From Microcoleus sp. AS-A8 (lineage in GTDB: Bacteria > Cyanobacteriota > Cyanobacteriia > Cyanobacteriales > Coleofasciculaceae): a stretch of 64,000 nucleotides of DNA. This document shows positions 36,395-44,398 of the stretch, in pieces (position 1 is the stretch's first letter; the number at the start of each line of letters is the position of its first letter). The DNA lies in assembly GCA_039962225.1 (NCBI GenBank), contig JAMPKV010000009.1, positions 186,001 through 250,000 on the forward strand. The letters are read 5' to 3'. The position numbers and the translations under genes are program-made. The notes under the pieces were generated by a model. That model made no database searches. It was not told the DNA's origin and worked only from the letters and a program-made list of their open reading frames with translations.

Positions 36395-36570
36395 TGGTTA
36401 GAAAAATTCACGCTTTTCACTCGCCGCAATTCATCGTTGAGCAAGGCGTATTGTCCGGATAATAGGCCACTGTCTTGCATAAATATATAGACTTAGGCGC
36501 TTTCTGGCATGGCGTGTTAGAGTGAGCGTAATTCCTTTGCAGTAGTTTTCCTCCAGCTTGTGAAAGGATT

Positions 36571-37872
36571 ATGGTAATTACAAAACGTGGCCTCGTTCTT
36601 GGTGCGACAGCATTAGTAATAACAACTGTTGCGGTGACAACTGTCGGTCTTTTAGATAAAAGCCAAGCTGTTTTAAGCGAGGTTTTTCGCCCAAGCCCTA
36701 AGGAGTTAGTGGATGAGGTTTGGCAGATTATTGATCGACAATATGTAGATGCCACGTTCAATCAGCAGGACTGGCGATCCGTTCGCAACGAATATTTGAA
36801 CCGCAATTACACTAACCAGGAAGAGGCTTATAAAGCCATCCGGGAAATGCTGAAGAAGCTGGAAGACCCTTACACTCGGTTCATGGACCCGCAAGAGTTC
36901 AAGAACATGCAGATTGATACGTCTGGAGAACTCACTGGTGTCGGGATTCAGTTGGCTCAGGATGAGCAAACGAAAAAGCTGATGGTGATTTCACCGATTG
37001 AGGATACACCCGCGTTTAAGGCTGGGGTTCTGGCCAAGGATGTGATCCTCAAGATTGACGGCAAGAGTACCGAAGGCATGGATGTCAACGACGCCGTCAA
37101 GCTGATTCGGGGTGAACCCGGAAGTTCAGTAAAACTTACTGTTCAGCGAGGGAACAAGCAAATCGATTATCAGCTCACACGGGCCAAAATTGAAATTCAT
37201 CCAGTACGCTACGACTCTAAGAACTCGCCCAATGGCAAGGTTGGCTATATTCGCCTTACTCAATTTAGCGCCAATGCAGCGCAGGAAATGCGTACTGCGA
37301 TCAAAGAATTAGAAAAACAGCAGGTGACGGGCTATATTCTAGATTTACGCTCTAATCCTGGTGGCTTACTCAATGCCAGTGTTGATATTGCCCGGATGTG
37401 GATCGACGATGGGGCCATTGTCTCGACGGTGGATCGGCAGGGAGAAACGGATCTTCAATTCGCCAATAATCGTGCTCTTACGGATAAGCCGCTAGTGGTG
37501 CTGGTGGATGGGGGTTCAGCCAGTGCTAGTGAAATTCTGTCTGGGGCTTTACAAGATGATAAGCGCGCTACTCTAATCGGAACTCAGACATTTGGGAAAG
37601 GGTTGGTTCAGTCAGTGCGGCAATTGGAAGATGGATCGGGTCTGGCGGTGACCATCGCCAAGTATCTCACGCCCAGTAAACGGGATATTAACAAGTTGGG
37701 AATTGCCCCAGATGTTGTAGTAGAACTGTCTGACACACAGCGTAAGACGTTGCAGCAGGATCGGACAAAAATCGGCACCTCAGACGACCCTCAATATGCC
37801 AAAGGTCTTGAAATCCTTCAGCAGAAGATTGCCGCCAAGCAAAACCCCAAATTACAATCTACCGCGCGTTAA
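36571..37872 (+). CDS. carboxyl-terminal processing protease (S41, CtpB/CtpC type)
   Basis: A 433-residue periplasmic serine protease. The N-terminus is a signal anchor (LVLGATALVITTVAVTTVGLL). A PDZ domain (about 105-195, GVGIQLAQDEQT ... DVILKIDGKS) precedes the S41 catalytic core, which has the Ser-Lys dyad: Ser in GGSASASEI and Lys in TFGKGLVQ. In cyanobacteria CtpA matures the D1 protein of photosystem II, while CtpB and CtpC have other, less clear substrates. The sequence type fits CtpB/C better than CtpA but this is not certain. ATG 36571 follows AAAGG. A G/C hairpin lies just after the stop. Confidence 0.93.
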   Translation: MVITKRGLVLGATALVITTVAVTTVGLLDKSQAVLSEVFRPSPKELVDEVWQIIDRQYVDATFNQQDWRSVRNEYLNRNYTNQEEAYKAIREMLKKLEDPYTRFMDPQEFKNMQIDTSGELTGVGIQLAQDEQTKKLMVISPIEDTPAFKAGVLAKDVILKIDGKSTEGMDVNDAVKLIRGEPGSSVKLTVQRGNKQIDYQLTRAKIEIHPVRYDSKNSPNGKVGYIRLTQFSANAAQEMRTAIKELEKQQVTGYILDLRSNPGGLLNASVDIARMWIDDGAIVSTVDRQGETDLQFANNRALTDKPLVVLVDGGSASASEILSGALQDDKRATLIGTQTFGKGLVQSVRQLEDGSGLAVTIAKYLTPSKRDINKLGIAPDVVVELSDTQRKTLQQDRTKIGTSDDPQYAKGLEILQQKIAAKQNPKLQSTAR

Positions 37873-37880
37873 ACCGCATA

Positions 37881-37896
37881 GCCCCCGCTAGGGGGT
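37881..37896. terminator. short G/C hairpin between convergent genes
   Basis: CCCCC (37882-37886) and GGGGG (37891-37895) pair around GCTA, eight nt after the protease stop and ten nt before the end of the convergent small gene. There is no T-run, so termination is only suggested. Confidence 0.4.
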
Positions 37897-37905
37897 AACT
37901 TGGGT

Positions 37906-38094
37906 CTAGGCGGGCTGACACTTTCCGGCGCGAATGAGTCCGACGCGACGTGCGATCGCATCTTGTTGTGAATCAAACGGCCCCCACCGCTCCACAAGGG
38001 TTGGGTCGTCTTCCCCTTCTAGTTGAGTATTGGGGATAATTTCGCATGGTCCATTAGGGCGCTTGACAACATACCATTTTTGTGTATTATTCAT
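37906..38094 (-). CDS. small conserved hypothetical protein
   Basis: A 62-residue protein from ATG 38092-38094 (MNNTQKWYVVKRPNGPCEII), ending KCQPA. A longer start at 38151 would add 19 residues of unlikely sequence. It is soluble and shows WYVV(K)RP followed by an acidic turn (EGEDDPTLVERWGPF) and a helix (QDAIARRVGLIRAGKC). Similar small proteins occur in other cyanobacteria to my memory, with no assigned function. It is convergent with the protease and close behind the EF-G paralogue, 166 nt downstream of that gene's stop. Confidence 0.7.
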   Translation of the reverse strand: MNNTQKWYVVKRPNGPCEIIPNTQLEGEDDPTLVERWGPFDSQQDAIARRVGLIRAGKCQPA

Positions 38095-38259
38095 ACGGCA
38101 AAGACGTTTAATACCTGTGTGTGAGATAAATCGACGACTAGAGCTCATCAAAATAGGGCACCGACGACTCGATGCCCTCCAGCGATGAAGTATGAACAGA
38201 TGAAGTGTGAAAATTTTCCTTGATCTTCATCCCTCACACTTATGCCTGTTTAAGGATCG

Positions 38260-40320
38260 CTATTTGCCATTCCCATTGCTACTGGTGGTCAGCAGATTTT
38301 CAGCCAGTTTGCCGGGGACTTCCTGGAGATGATCATACTGCCAATTGAAGAAGCCGACGCCCAAAGTAAGCGATCGCAACTCAATGATAAAGTCGTGCAT
38401 TTCCGCCTGAGGCAGATAGCCAGAGACACAATCCCAACCCTGCCAATCGGAACGCCCTTCATAGCCGAGAATTTGTCCCCGACGCCCGGTGATCAGTTGC
38501 AGCACCTTCGAGGTGAATTCCTTCGGCGCACACACCTGAACGGTCATGATGGGTTCTAAAAGCACCGGCTCAGACTTAGTCATTCCCTCCGTCATGGCTA
38601 ACCGCGCCGCCTGCTTAAAGGCTTGTTCTGAGCTATCGACGTTGTGGTAAGAGCCATTCGTCAGAGTTACAGCCACATCAACCACTGGAAAACCGAGTGG
38701 CCCATGCGTCAAATACTCCCGCACCCCAATTTCCACGCCAGGGATGTACTGCTTTGGCACCACACCCCCCACAATCGTTTCCGAGAAGCTAAAGCCTTCG
38801 CCACGCGGTACGGGTTTGATATCCAGGTAAACATCCCCAAACTGCCCGTGACCGCCACTTTGATGCTTGTAGCGTCCGTGGGAATTGGTGGGTTTGCGGA
38901 TCGTTTCTTTGTAGGGCACTCGCGGCAGGTGAGTCGCCATCGGTAGGTTATATTTGCGCCGCAGTCGGTCTAAGGCTACTTGAAGGTGAATTTCACCCTG
39001 TCCCCAAAGGATAATTTCGTTGGTGTCCCCGTGTTGCTCCCAAGCCAGAGAGGGGTCTTCTTCCAGCAGCTTGGTTAATGCATTACTGAGCTTGACTTCA
39101 TCTTTGCGATTTTCGGCGGCGATCGCTAGTGCATAGACCGGTCGCAGTGATTCAGCTTTCGCCTCTTCCATCCTCCCGTTGCCAGAATGGTTGGTGAGAG
39201 TTTGGCCTGTGTGAATTCCTTCTAAGCGTCCAATCGCGACAATCTCACCGGCTGGCGCTTCGGAAACCGATTGCTGTTGCTGACCGAGCATCCGGTACAA
39301 ACCACCGCCACGGACTCCATTTAGGACGATTCCATCCGTCAGTTGTCCCTGCCAGACGCGCACGAGAGAGAGTTTACCTCCTTGAGGTGTGTAGTAGGTT
39401 TTAAGTACTTGTGCCACCACCGTCTCGGAGTTGATATCCAGCCCTCGCCGCTCAGCGGTCGTTTCAGGGGTTGGGGCTTCCCGCACGAGGGCATCAATCA
39501 GGTGCCGAACGCCGTAATCTTGCTCGGCGACCCCGATGAATACGGGCACAATTAAATCTGCCCCCAATTCCATCCTCAAATCTTGGACAATTTCTTCTTG
39601 GGGTGGCTCAATTTCCTCTAATAGTTCTTCTAGTAGGTGGTCATCAAAATCAGCCAGCGCTTCCAGCATTTCTGCCCGTGCGGCATGTTCTTGTTCTTTT
39701 AACGACTCTGGCAGGGGTACTGGGTCGGCGGGCGCACCGGGATGGTAATGAAAAGCTTGCTCTGTAACTAAATCAATAAACCCAATTAGCTGTTCCCCTT
39801 GACCAATGGGATATTGATGGGGAATTAGAGGGCGTGTCGAAACAGATTTGAGGGCGTCTAAGATGGCTCGATAAGATTCCCCCCAACCATCACCATCGCA
39901 GGTGAGTCGATCCATTTTGTTGATAAAGACGAGGTGGGGGATTTCCCGATCATCGAGGAATTTGAATAAGGGAGCAAGCGTCAGGACGCGATCGGTGACC
40001 GGTTCACAAACGACAACCGCCGCATCGACACCAATTAAGGCGTTGTAAGTTTCTTGGGCAAATTCTATTGAACCGGGACAATCGACAAAGGTGAAGCGGA
40101 TGTCTTGATACTGGGTACTCGCCGCACTGACTTCTACTGTCATTTGGCGATCGCGTGCTTCGGCAGCACCATCCCCCACCGTATTACCGTCTTTAATACT
40201 GCCTTTGCGTGAAATTGCACCCGAAACGAACAACAAACTTTCTAAAAGTGTTGTTTTACCGCTTAAATAGGGACCAACAATTGCCACATTACGGGTGGCA
40301 GAACTCACTTTTTGGTTCAT
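38260..40320 (-). CDS. EF-G-like translation GTPase (EF-G paralogue)
   Basis: A 686-residue ribosomal GTPase of the EF-G family. The P-loop is unusual, GPYLSGKTTLLESLL (canonical EF-G has AHIDAGKTT); the switch region is DCPGSIEF and the base motif is INKMDRLTCD. Domains II to V follow, including KYKHQSGGHGQFGDV of domain IV. The divergent G1/G2 text and missing canonical switch I are those of the EF-G-like class (FusA paralogues) rather than the housekeeping EF-G. The start at 40320 is well supported by GGGGGGAAATC directly ahead; a longer frame to 40458 is not needed. Role (alternative elongation or recycling) is inferred only. Confidence 0.92.
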   Translation of the reverse strand: MNQKVSSATRNVAIVGPYLSGKTTLLESLLFVSGAISRKGSIKDGNTVGDGAAEARDRQMTVEVSAASTQYQDIRFTFVDCPGSIEFAQETYNALIGVDAAVVVCEPVTDRVLTLAPLFKFLDDREIPHLVFINKMDRLTCDGDGWGESYRAILDALKSVSTRPLIPHQYPIGQGEQLIGFIDLVTEQAFHYHPGAPADPVPLPESLKEQEHAARAEMLEALADFDDHLLEELLEEIEPPQEEIVQDLRMELGADLIVPVFIGVAEQDYGVRHLIDALVREAPTPETTAERRGLDINSETVVAQVLKTYYTPQGGKLSLVRVWQGQLTDGIVLNGVRGGGLYRMLGQQQQSVSEAPAGEIVAIGRLEGIHTGQTLTNHSGNGRMEEAKAESLRPVYALAIAAENRKDEVKLSNALTKLLEEDPSLAWEQHGDTNEIILWGQGEIHLQVALDRLRRKYNLPMATHLPRVPYKETIRKPTNSHGRYKHQSGGHGQFGDVYLDIKPVPRGEGFSFSETIVGGVVPKQYIPGVEIGVREYLTHGPLGFPVVDVAVTLTNGSYHNVDSSEQAFKQAARLAMTEGMTKSEPVLLEPIMTVQVCAPKEFTSKVLQLITGRRGQILGYEGRSDWQGWDCVSGYLPQAEMHDFIIELRSLTLGVGFFNWQYDHLQEVPGKLAENLLTTSSNGNGK

Positions 40321-40667
40321 GATTTCCCCCCAAAATAATAAGGAGTGATGCAGATAATCTGCCGATTGGGGATTTTGACTGGCTGATTTTGGACAGTGAC
40401 ATTCTCGTCTATGTCTCGCCCGCCAGTATCGCGGAGACCCCAAAATCCTTGCATCCAAAATCTACAATCGGTTGACATAGGTCTTGTCACCTCGGCTATC
40501 TTGTCTCTGGTTGAGTCGCCGATGCCAATATGGAGATGTCATTAAACGTATCTGCCTGTGAGATTAGCGCTTCTGGTCGCCATTAAATTAAACTTGCAAT
40601 GTCTTGTAAGACAAACTTCAGGCAAAATAAAGTTAAGTTAAGTTAAGTGAACAAATTCAATTTTTTT

Positions 40668-41645
40668 ATGGATTTAAGCAACAGTTGGAAACGATTTTGT
40701 TTCAAAATAAAGCAGAAATTTCCCCCCAGTAGCTTGGCATTATCCCCGCACACCTTCCTTGTGACGGTTAGCTTCCTGTTATTGGGTGGCAGCCTAACCG
40801 CGCTGACACAGCCACATACCGCCTCGGCGCAGTCACTCCCTGTGCTGACGCCGACACAACCTGCCGCCGTTGAGGAACTCAACAAGGGAATTGGGTTGAT
40901 TCAGCAGGGAAAATTGCCAGAAGCGATCGCCGCATTTCGACAAGCCTCTCAACTCAACCCCCAACTCGCACCCGCCCACTACAACTTGGGGTTAGCCTTG
41001 CGCCAAGCAGGGCAATTACAAGCGTCAGCCGATGCCTTTTATCAGGCAACCCAGGTAGACCCCAATTTTGCTTTAGCTTTTGCTAATTTAGGAGCAGCGT
41101 TGTTAGAAGGGAGTAATTTACAGCAAGCACGAGATTATTTGACGCGGGCACTCGAACTTGAACCCAACCTCGGTGTCGCCCATTACAACTATGGTTTGTT
41201 ACTTTCCCAAGCGGGAGAGCAAGAGCAGGCGATCGCTCAGTTCAAGAGTGCGTTACAGGTGAGCCAAAATGCTCCAGAACCTGCTTATCATATCGGACTT
41301 ATTTATTTACAACAAAGCAAAATTGAAGATGCCCAGAAATCTTTTCAACAAGCCATAAAAATTAACCCTAAATATGCAGAAGCTCATTATAATTTAGGCT
41401 CAATTTTATTTAATCAAAGCAAGTTTGATGCGGCGCTCGCCGCTTTCCGAAAAGCGGCTGAAAGTAACCCGAACTATCCCAATGCTTACTATGGTGCTGG
41501 GTTAGTATTTCTGCGGCAGAACCGATTTAGTGATGCCCAGCAAGTTTTGCAATATGCTAAAGCGCTCTATACGGCGCAAGGGAATTCCCAGTGGGCGACA
41601 AATGCCGATCAGTTATTACAAAAGGCACATACTTCTAATCCCTAG
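40668..41645 (+). CDS. exported TPR-repeat protein
   Basis: A 325-residue protein with an N-terminal signal peptide (hydrophobic FLVTVSFLLLGGSLTAL, cleavage after TASA-Q) and about seven consecutive TPR units (residues ~70-320: YNLGLALRQAGQLQASADAF, FANLGAALLEGSNLQQAR and so on). Such proteins are scaffolds in the periplasm or thylakoid lumen, or are anchored there. ATG 40668 (MDLSNSWKRF) or an upstream GTG at 40647 may be the start; neither has a clear ribosome binding site. The upstream region carries tandem AAGTT units. The kinase gene follows 109 nt downstream on the same strand and may be co-transcribed. Partner unknown. Confidence 0.88.
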   Translation: MDLSNSWKRFCFKIKQKFPPSSLALSPHTFLVTVSFLLLGGSLTALTQPHTASAQSLPVLTPTQPAAVEELNKGIGLIQQGKLPEAIAAFRQASQLNPQLAPAHYNLGLALRQAGQLQASADAFYQATQVDPNFALAFANLGAALLEGSNLQQARDYLTRALELEPNLGVAHYNYGLLLSQAGEQEQAIAQFKSALQVSQNAPEPAYHIGLIYLQQSKIEDAQKSFQQAIKINPKYAEAHYNLGSILFNQSKFDAALAAFRKAAESNPNYPNAYYGAGLVFLRQNRFSDAQQVLQYAKALYTAQGNSQWATNADQLLQKAHTSNP

Positions 41646-41754
41646 AGTATCCATTCCGAATTGATTTAAAGAAGCTACAGTGGTGAATGTCTTAATCGTA
41701 GAGCTAGTTTGGTGACAGGTTGACGGGGCGTACATACCACAACAGAGCAAGCAC

Positions 41755-44139
41755 ATGACTTTGCGCCAGAAGACAGTTCTCATTATTGGCGTAACGCTAT
41801 TGTGTTTGTTGGTGACACTCTACCTTAGCTTGTCCACAATTTGGCTGAATCGTGTTGCCAAAATTGAGTTTCAGCAGACTCACCAGAATGTAGAACGAGT
41901 CACCGAAGCCTTAGCCAACAATCTCCAGGAACTCAATAGCACAGCCAAGGATTGGGCTGGGTGGGATGACACTTACGCCTTTGTTGCAGATGTTAACGAA
42001 CGCTACATTCAGGAAAATCTTGCCGATGCGAGTTTTGTCAACCTCCGGCTCAATTTTATGCTGTTTATTAATAAAGCAGGTCAAGTCAAATATGGCAAAG
42101 GCTTAGATTTACAGCAAAAAGTAGCCATCCCAGTTCCCGCAAGCTTGAAACAATACCTTGCCACTCGCCCTCGCCTCCTCCAGCACAATACACTTAATAG
42201 CAGCCACACAGGAATTCTGCTTTTACCCGAAGGCTCTTTACTTGTTGCTTCCCATCCCATTGTCAAAAGTGACCGTACAGGTCGAATTCGTGGCAGCTTA
42301 ATATTGGGTCGTTTTCTCAATAGTGGTGAATTAATCCGCCTCTCCCAATTGACTCGTTTACCACTCACTATCTATCCCTTTCATCAAGGGCAATTGCCCA
42401 AAGACTTCCAAGCCATTAAAGATGAACTCACTCAAGAATTGTCTCAGGCTAAGATTTTAGCTGAATCAATCATTCTCGTCCGTCCCTTAAGTTCTCAGCG
42501 AATTGCAGGTTATACCCTACTTAGAAATATTGAAGGGCAGTCTGGGTTATTGTTACGCGTGGATACTGCCCGAAATATCTACCAGCAAGGTAAACTAGGC
42601 TTGCGTTATCTAGTATTAGCACTTTTAGCGGTAGGTTTTGCCTTTGGCTGTGTTACCTTATTGCTTTTAGAAAAATGGGTGTTGTCCCCTTTATCTCACT
42701 TCAGTGCTACCGTCAGGCGGATTCGCGCCAAAGACGACCTAAAAGAGCGGTTGTTAACCCAGGGTAGAGATGAACTATCCCGTTTGGGGACTGAAATTAA
42801 TCAGATGTTAGCAAGATTGCAGGAGTCGCAATTACAGCTAAGTCAAAGCGAGGAACGTTATCGGTTAGTTGTTAACAACGTCCAAGAAGTAATTTTTCAA
42901 ACAGACTCCAGTGGTAGGTGGACTTTTCTCAACCCAGCTTGGACAGAAATTACTGGATTTAGTGTTGAAGAAAGCTTAGGTAAACCTTGCTGCACGTTTA
43001 TCCATCCGGAAGACCAAGGATACCATAACGAACACTTTCGCCAACTCATGGAAGGGAAAATACAAAATACGCGGTATGAGCTTCGCTTCCAAACGAATGA
43101 CGGTTGCTATCGTATTTTTGAGCTACACTCCCGTCTGGTAGTGGGGTATTATCGTGAGATTGCAGGTATAGGAGGTACGCTCAATGATATCACCGAGCGC
43201 AAACTTGCCGAAGCGAGAGAACGCGAAAAAGCCCAAGAACTAGAGCGAACGTTACTGGAGTTGACTCAAACCCAGTCGCAACTAATTCAAAGTGAAAAAA
43301 TGTCAAGCTTGGGACAGTTAGTTGCCGGAGTCGCCCATGAAATTAATAATCCGATCAGTTTTGTTTACGGCAACATTACTCATGCCAGCGGCTCTATTCA
43401 AGACCTACTTGACCTAATTAATTGTTATCAGCAACATTACCCTAATCCCTCAGCTGAAATTCTAGAAAAAATGGAGAACATAGACTATAATTTTGTGGTC
43501 ACTGATTTACCCAAACTTTTAGCTTCAATAACAATAGGAACCGAGCGGATACGTGATATAGTTCAGTCCCTACGCAACTTTTCCCGACTGAATGAATCTG
43601 AGATAAAAATAGTAGATATCCATGAAGGAATTGAAAGTACTTTATTAATTTTAAGACATCAACTGAAAGCTAAAAATGAATATTCAGAGATAGAGGTGAT
43701 TAAAGAATATGGTAAATTACCTGAGGTTGAGTGTTATCCAGGGCACCTCAACCAAGTGTTAATGAATTTGCTCGCCAATGCTATTGATGCGTTAGAAGAG
43801 AGGAGAGTACATAAGTGCCGTGACCACTCTCAAGCCTCGCCCTTGATTCGGATTCACACTGAAGTTAAACAAGACCCTTCATCATTTAGCGATAAAAGTG
43901 ATGTTTCCCATGTATTGATTCATATTACCGACAACGGGATGGGGATGACCGAAGAAGTACGCTGTCATCTCTTTGACCCATTCTTTACCACTAAACCCAT
44001 CGGCAAAGGTACTGGATTGGGATTATCTATCAGCTACAAAATTATCGTGGAAAAACACAAGGGTCAGGTCCTAAGTAAATCTGAACTCGGTCAAGGGAGT
44101 GAGTTCATTATTGAGTTACCCATTCGGCAAAGCCATTAA
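41755..44139 (+). CDS. CHASE4-HAMP-PAS sensor histidine kinase
   Basis: A 794-residue membrane kinase. Transmembrane helix 1 (about 8-28), then a periplasmic CHASE4 domain marked by KDWAGWDDTYAF (about 62-75). Helix 2 lies at about 283-307. HAMP (about 308-360), PAS/PAC (about 367-490) and a coiled coil follow. The transmitter has His528 in [11 protein letters not shown] box NQVLMNLLANAIDAL, G1 DNGMGM, F box FDPFFTTKP and G2 GTGLGLSI. CHASE4 binds small extracellular ligands; here unknown. The transmitter is closely related to those at 9.3 and 60.7 kb. No response regulator neighbours it. It follows the exported TPR gene. Confidence 0.94.
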   Translation: MTLRQKTVLIIGVTLLCLLVTLYLSLSTIWLNRVAKIEFQQTHQNVERVTEALANNLQELNSTAKDWAGWDDTYAFVADVNERYIQENLADASFVNLRLNFMLFINKAGQVKYGKGLDLQQKVAIPVPASLKQYLATRPRLLQHNTLNSSHTGILLLPEGSLLVASHPIVKSDRTGRIRGSLILGRFLNSGELIRLSQLTRLPLTIYPFHQGQLPKDFQAIKDELTQELSQAKILAESIILVRPLSSQRIAGYTLLRNIEGQSGLLLRVDTARNIYQQGKLGLRYLVLALLAVGFAFGCVTLLLLEKWVLSPLSHFSATVRRIRAKDDLKERLLTQGRDELSRLGTEINQMLARLQESQLQLSQSEERYRLVVNNVQEVIFQTDSSGRWTFLNPAWTEITGFSVEESLGKPCCTFIHPEDQGYHNEHFRQLMEGKIQNTRYELRFQTNDGCYRIFELHSRLVVGYYREIAGIGGTLNDITERKLAEAREREKAQELERTLLELTQTQSQLIQSEKMSSLGQLVAGVAHEINNPISFVYGNITHASGSIQDLLDLINCYQQHYPNPSAEILEKMENIDYNFVVTDLPKLLASITIGTERIRDIVQSLRNFSRLNESEIKIVDIHEGIESTLLILRHQLKAKNEYSEIEVIKEYGKLPEVECYPGHLNQVLMNLLANAIDALEERRVHKCRDHSQASPLIRIHTEVKQDPSSFSDKSDVSHVLIHITDNGMGMTEEVRCHLFDPFFTTKPIGKGTGLGLSISYKIIVEKHKGQVLSKSELGQGSEFIIELPIRQSH

Positions 44140-44245
44140 AGTTTCTAAGGATTGATGGCTTGGATAAGACTTAAGTGTTTAATGAGGTTGGTCAATTAAA
44201 GAATGGAGCCTGCTGGAATCTGTGGTACTGCCTACCTGAAAGACA

Positions 44246-44353
44246 CTATTTCTTCCAAGGAAACTTGGTACCCATCTCCGTCATGGCTGAGAAGATGAGA
44301 TAGAGGATGAGTACAGCTACACCGATGAAAAAAGGAACGAGGTCGTTGTCCAT
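44246..44353 (-). CDS. 35-residue single-helix membrane protein (candidate)
   Basis: ATG at 44351-44353, stop TAG at 44246-44248. Product: an acidic start (MDNDLVPF), one hydrophobic helix (about residues 6-23, FFIGVAVLILYLIFSAM) and a polar, basic end (TEMGTKFPWKK). This is the layout of photosystem- or cytochrome-type small subunits, but I cannot match it to PsbX, PsaM, PetN, Psb30 or NdhP/Q. The frame lies in an otherwise empty gap between two large genes and keeps sensible codons. The ribosome binding site is weak. Real but unnamed, with moderate confidence. Confidence 0.5.
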   Translation of the reverse strand: MDNDLVPFFIGVAVLILYLIFSAMTEMGTKFPWKK

Positions 44354-44398
44354 TTTGATCGAGCAGAATAGTTCGCACGGATTAAATTACATTTGACT

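Noticed and set aside
37906-38151. longer start of the small hypothetical protein
   Set aside because: The 19 extra residues (MMSSSRRFISHTG...) look like untranslated text; the start at 38094 fits better.
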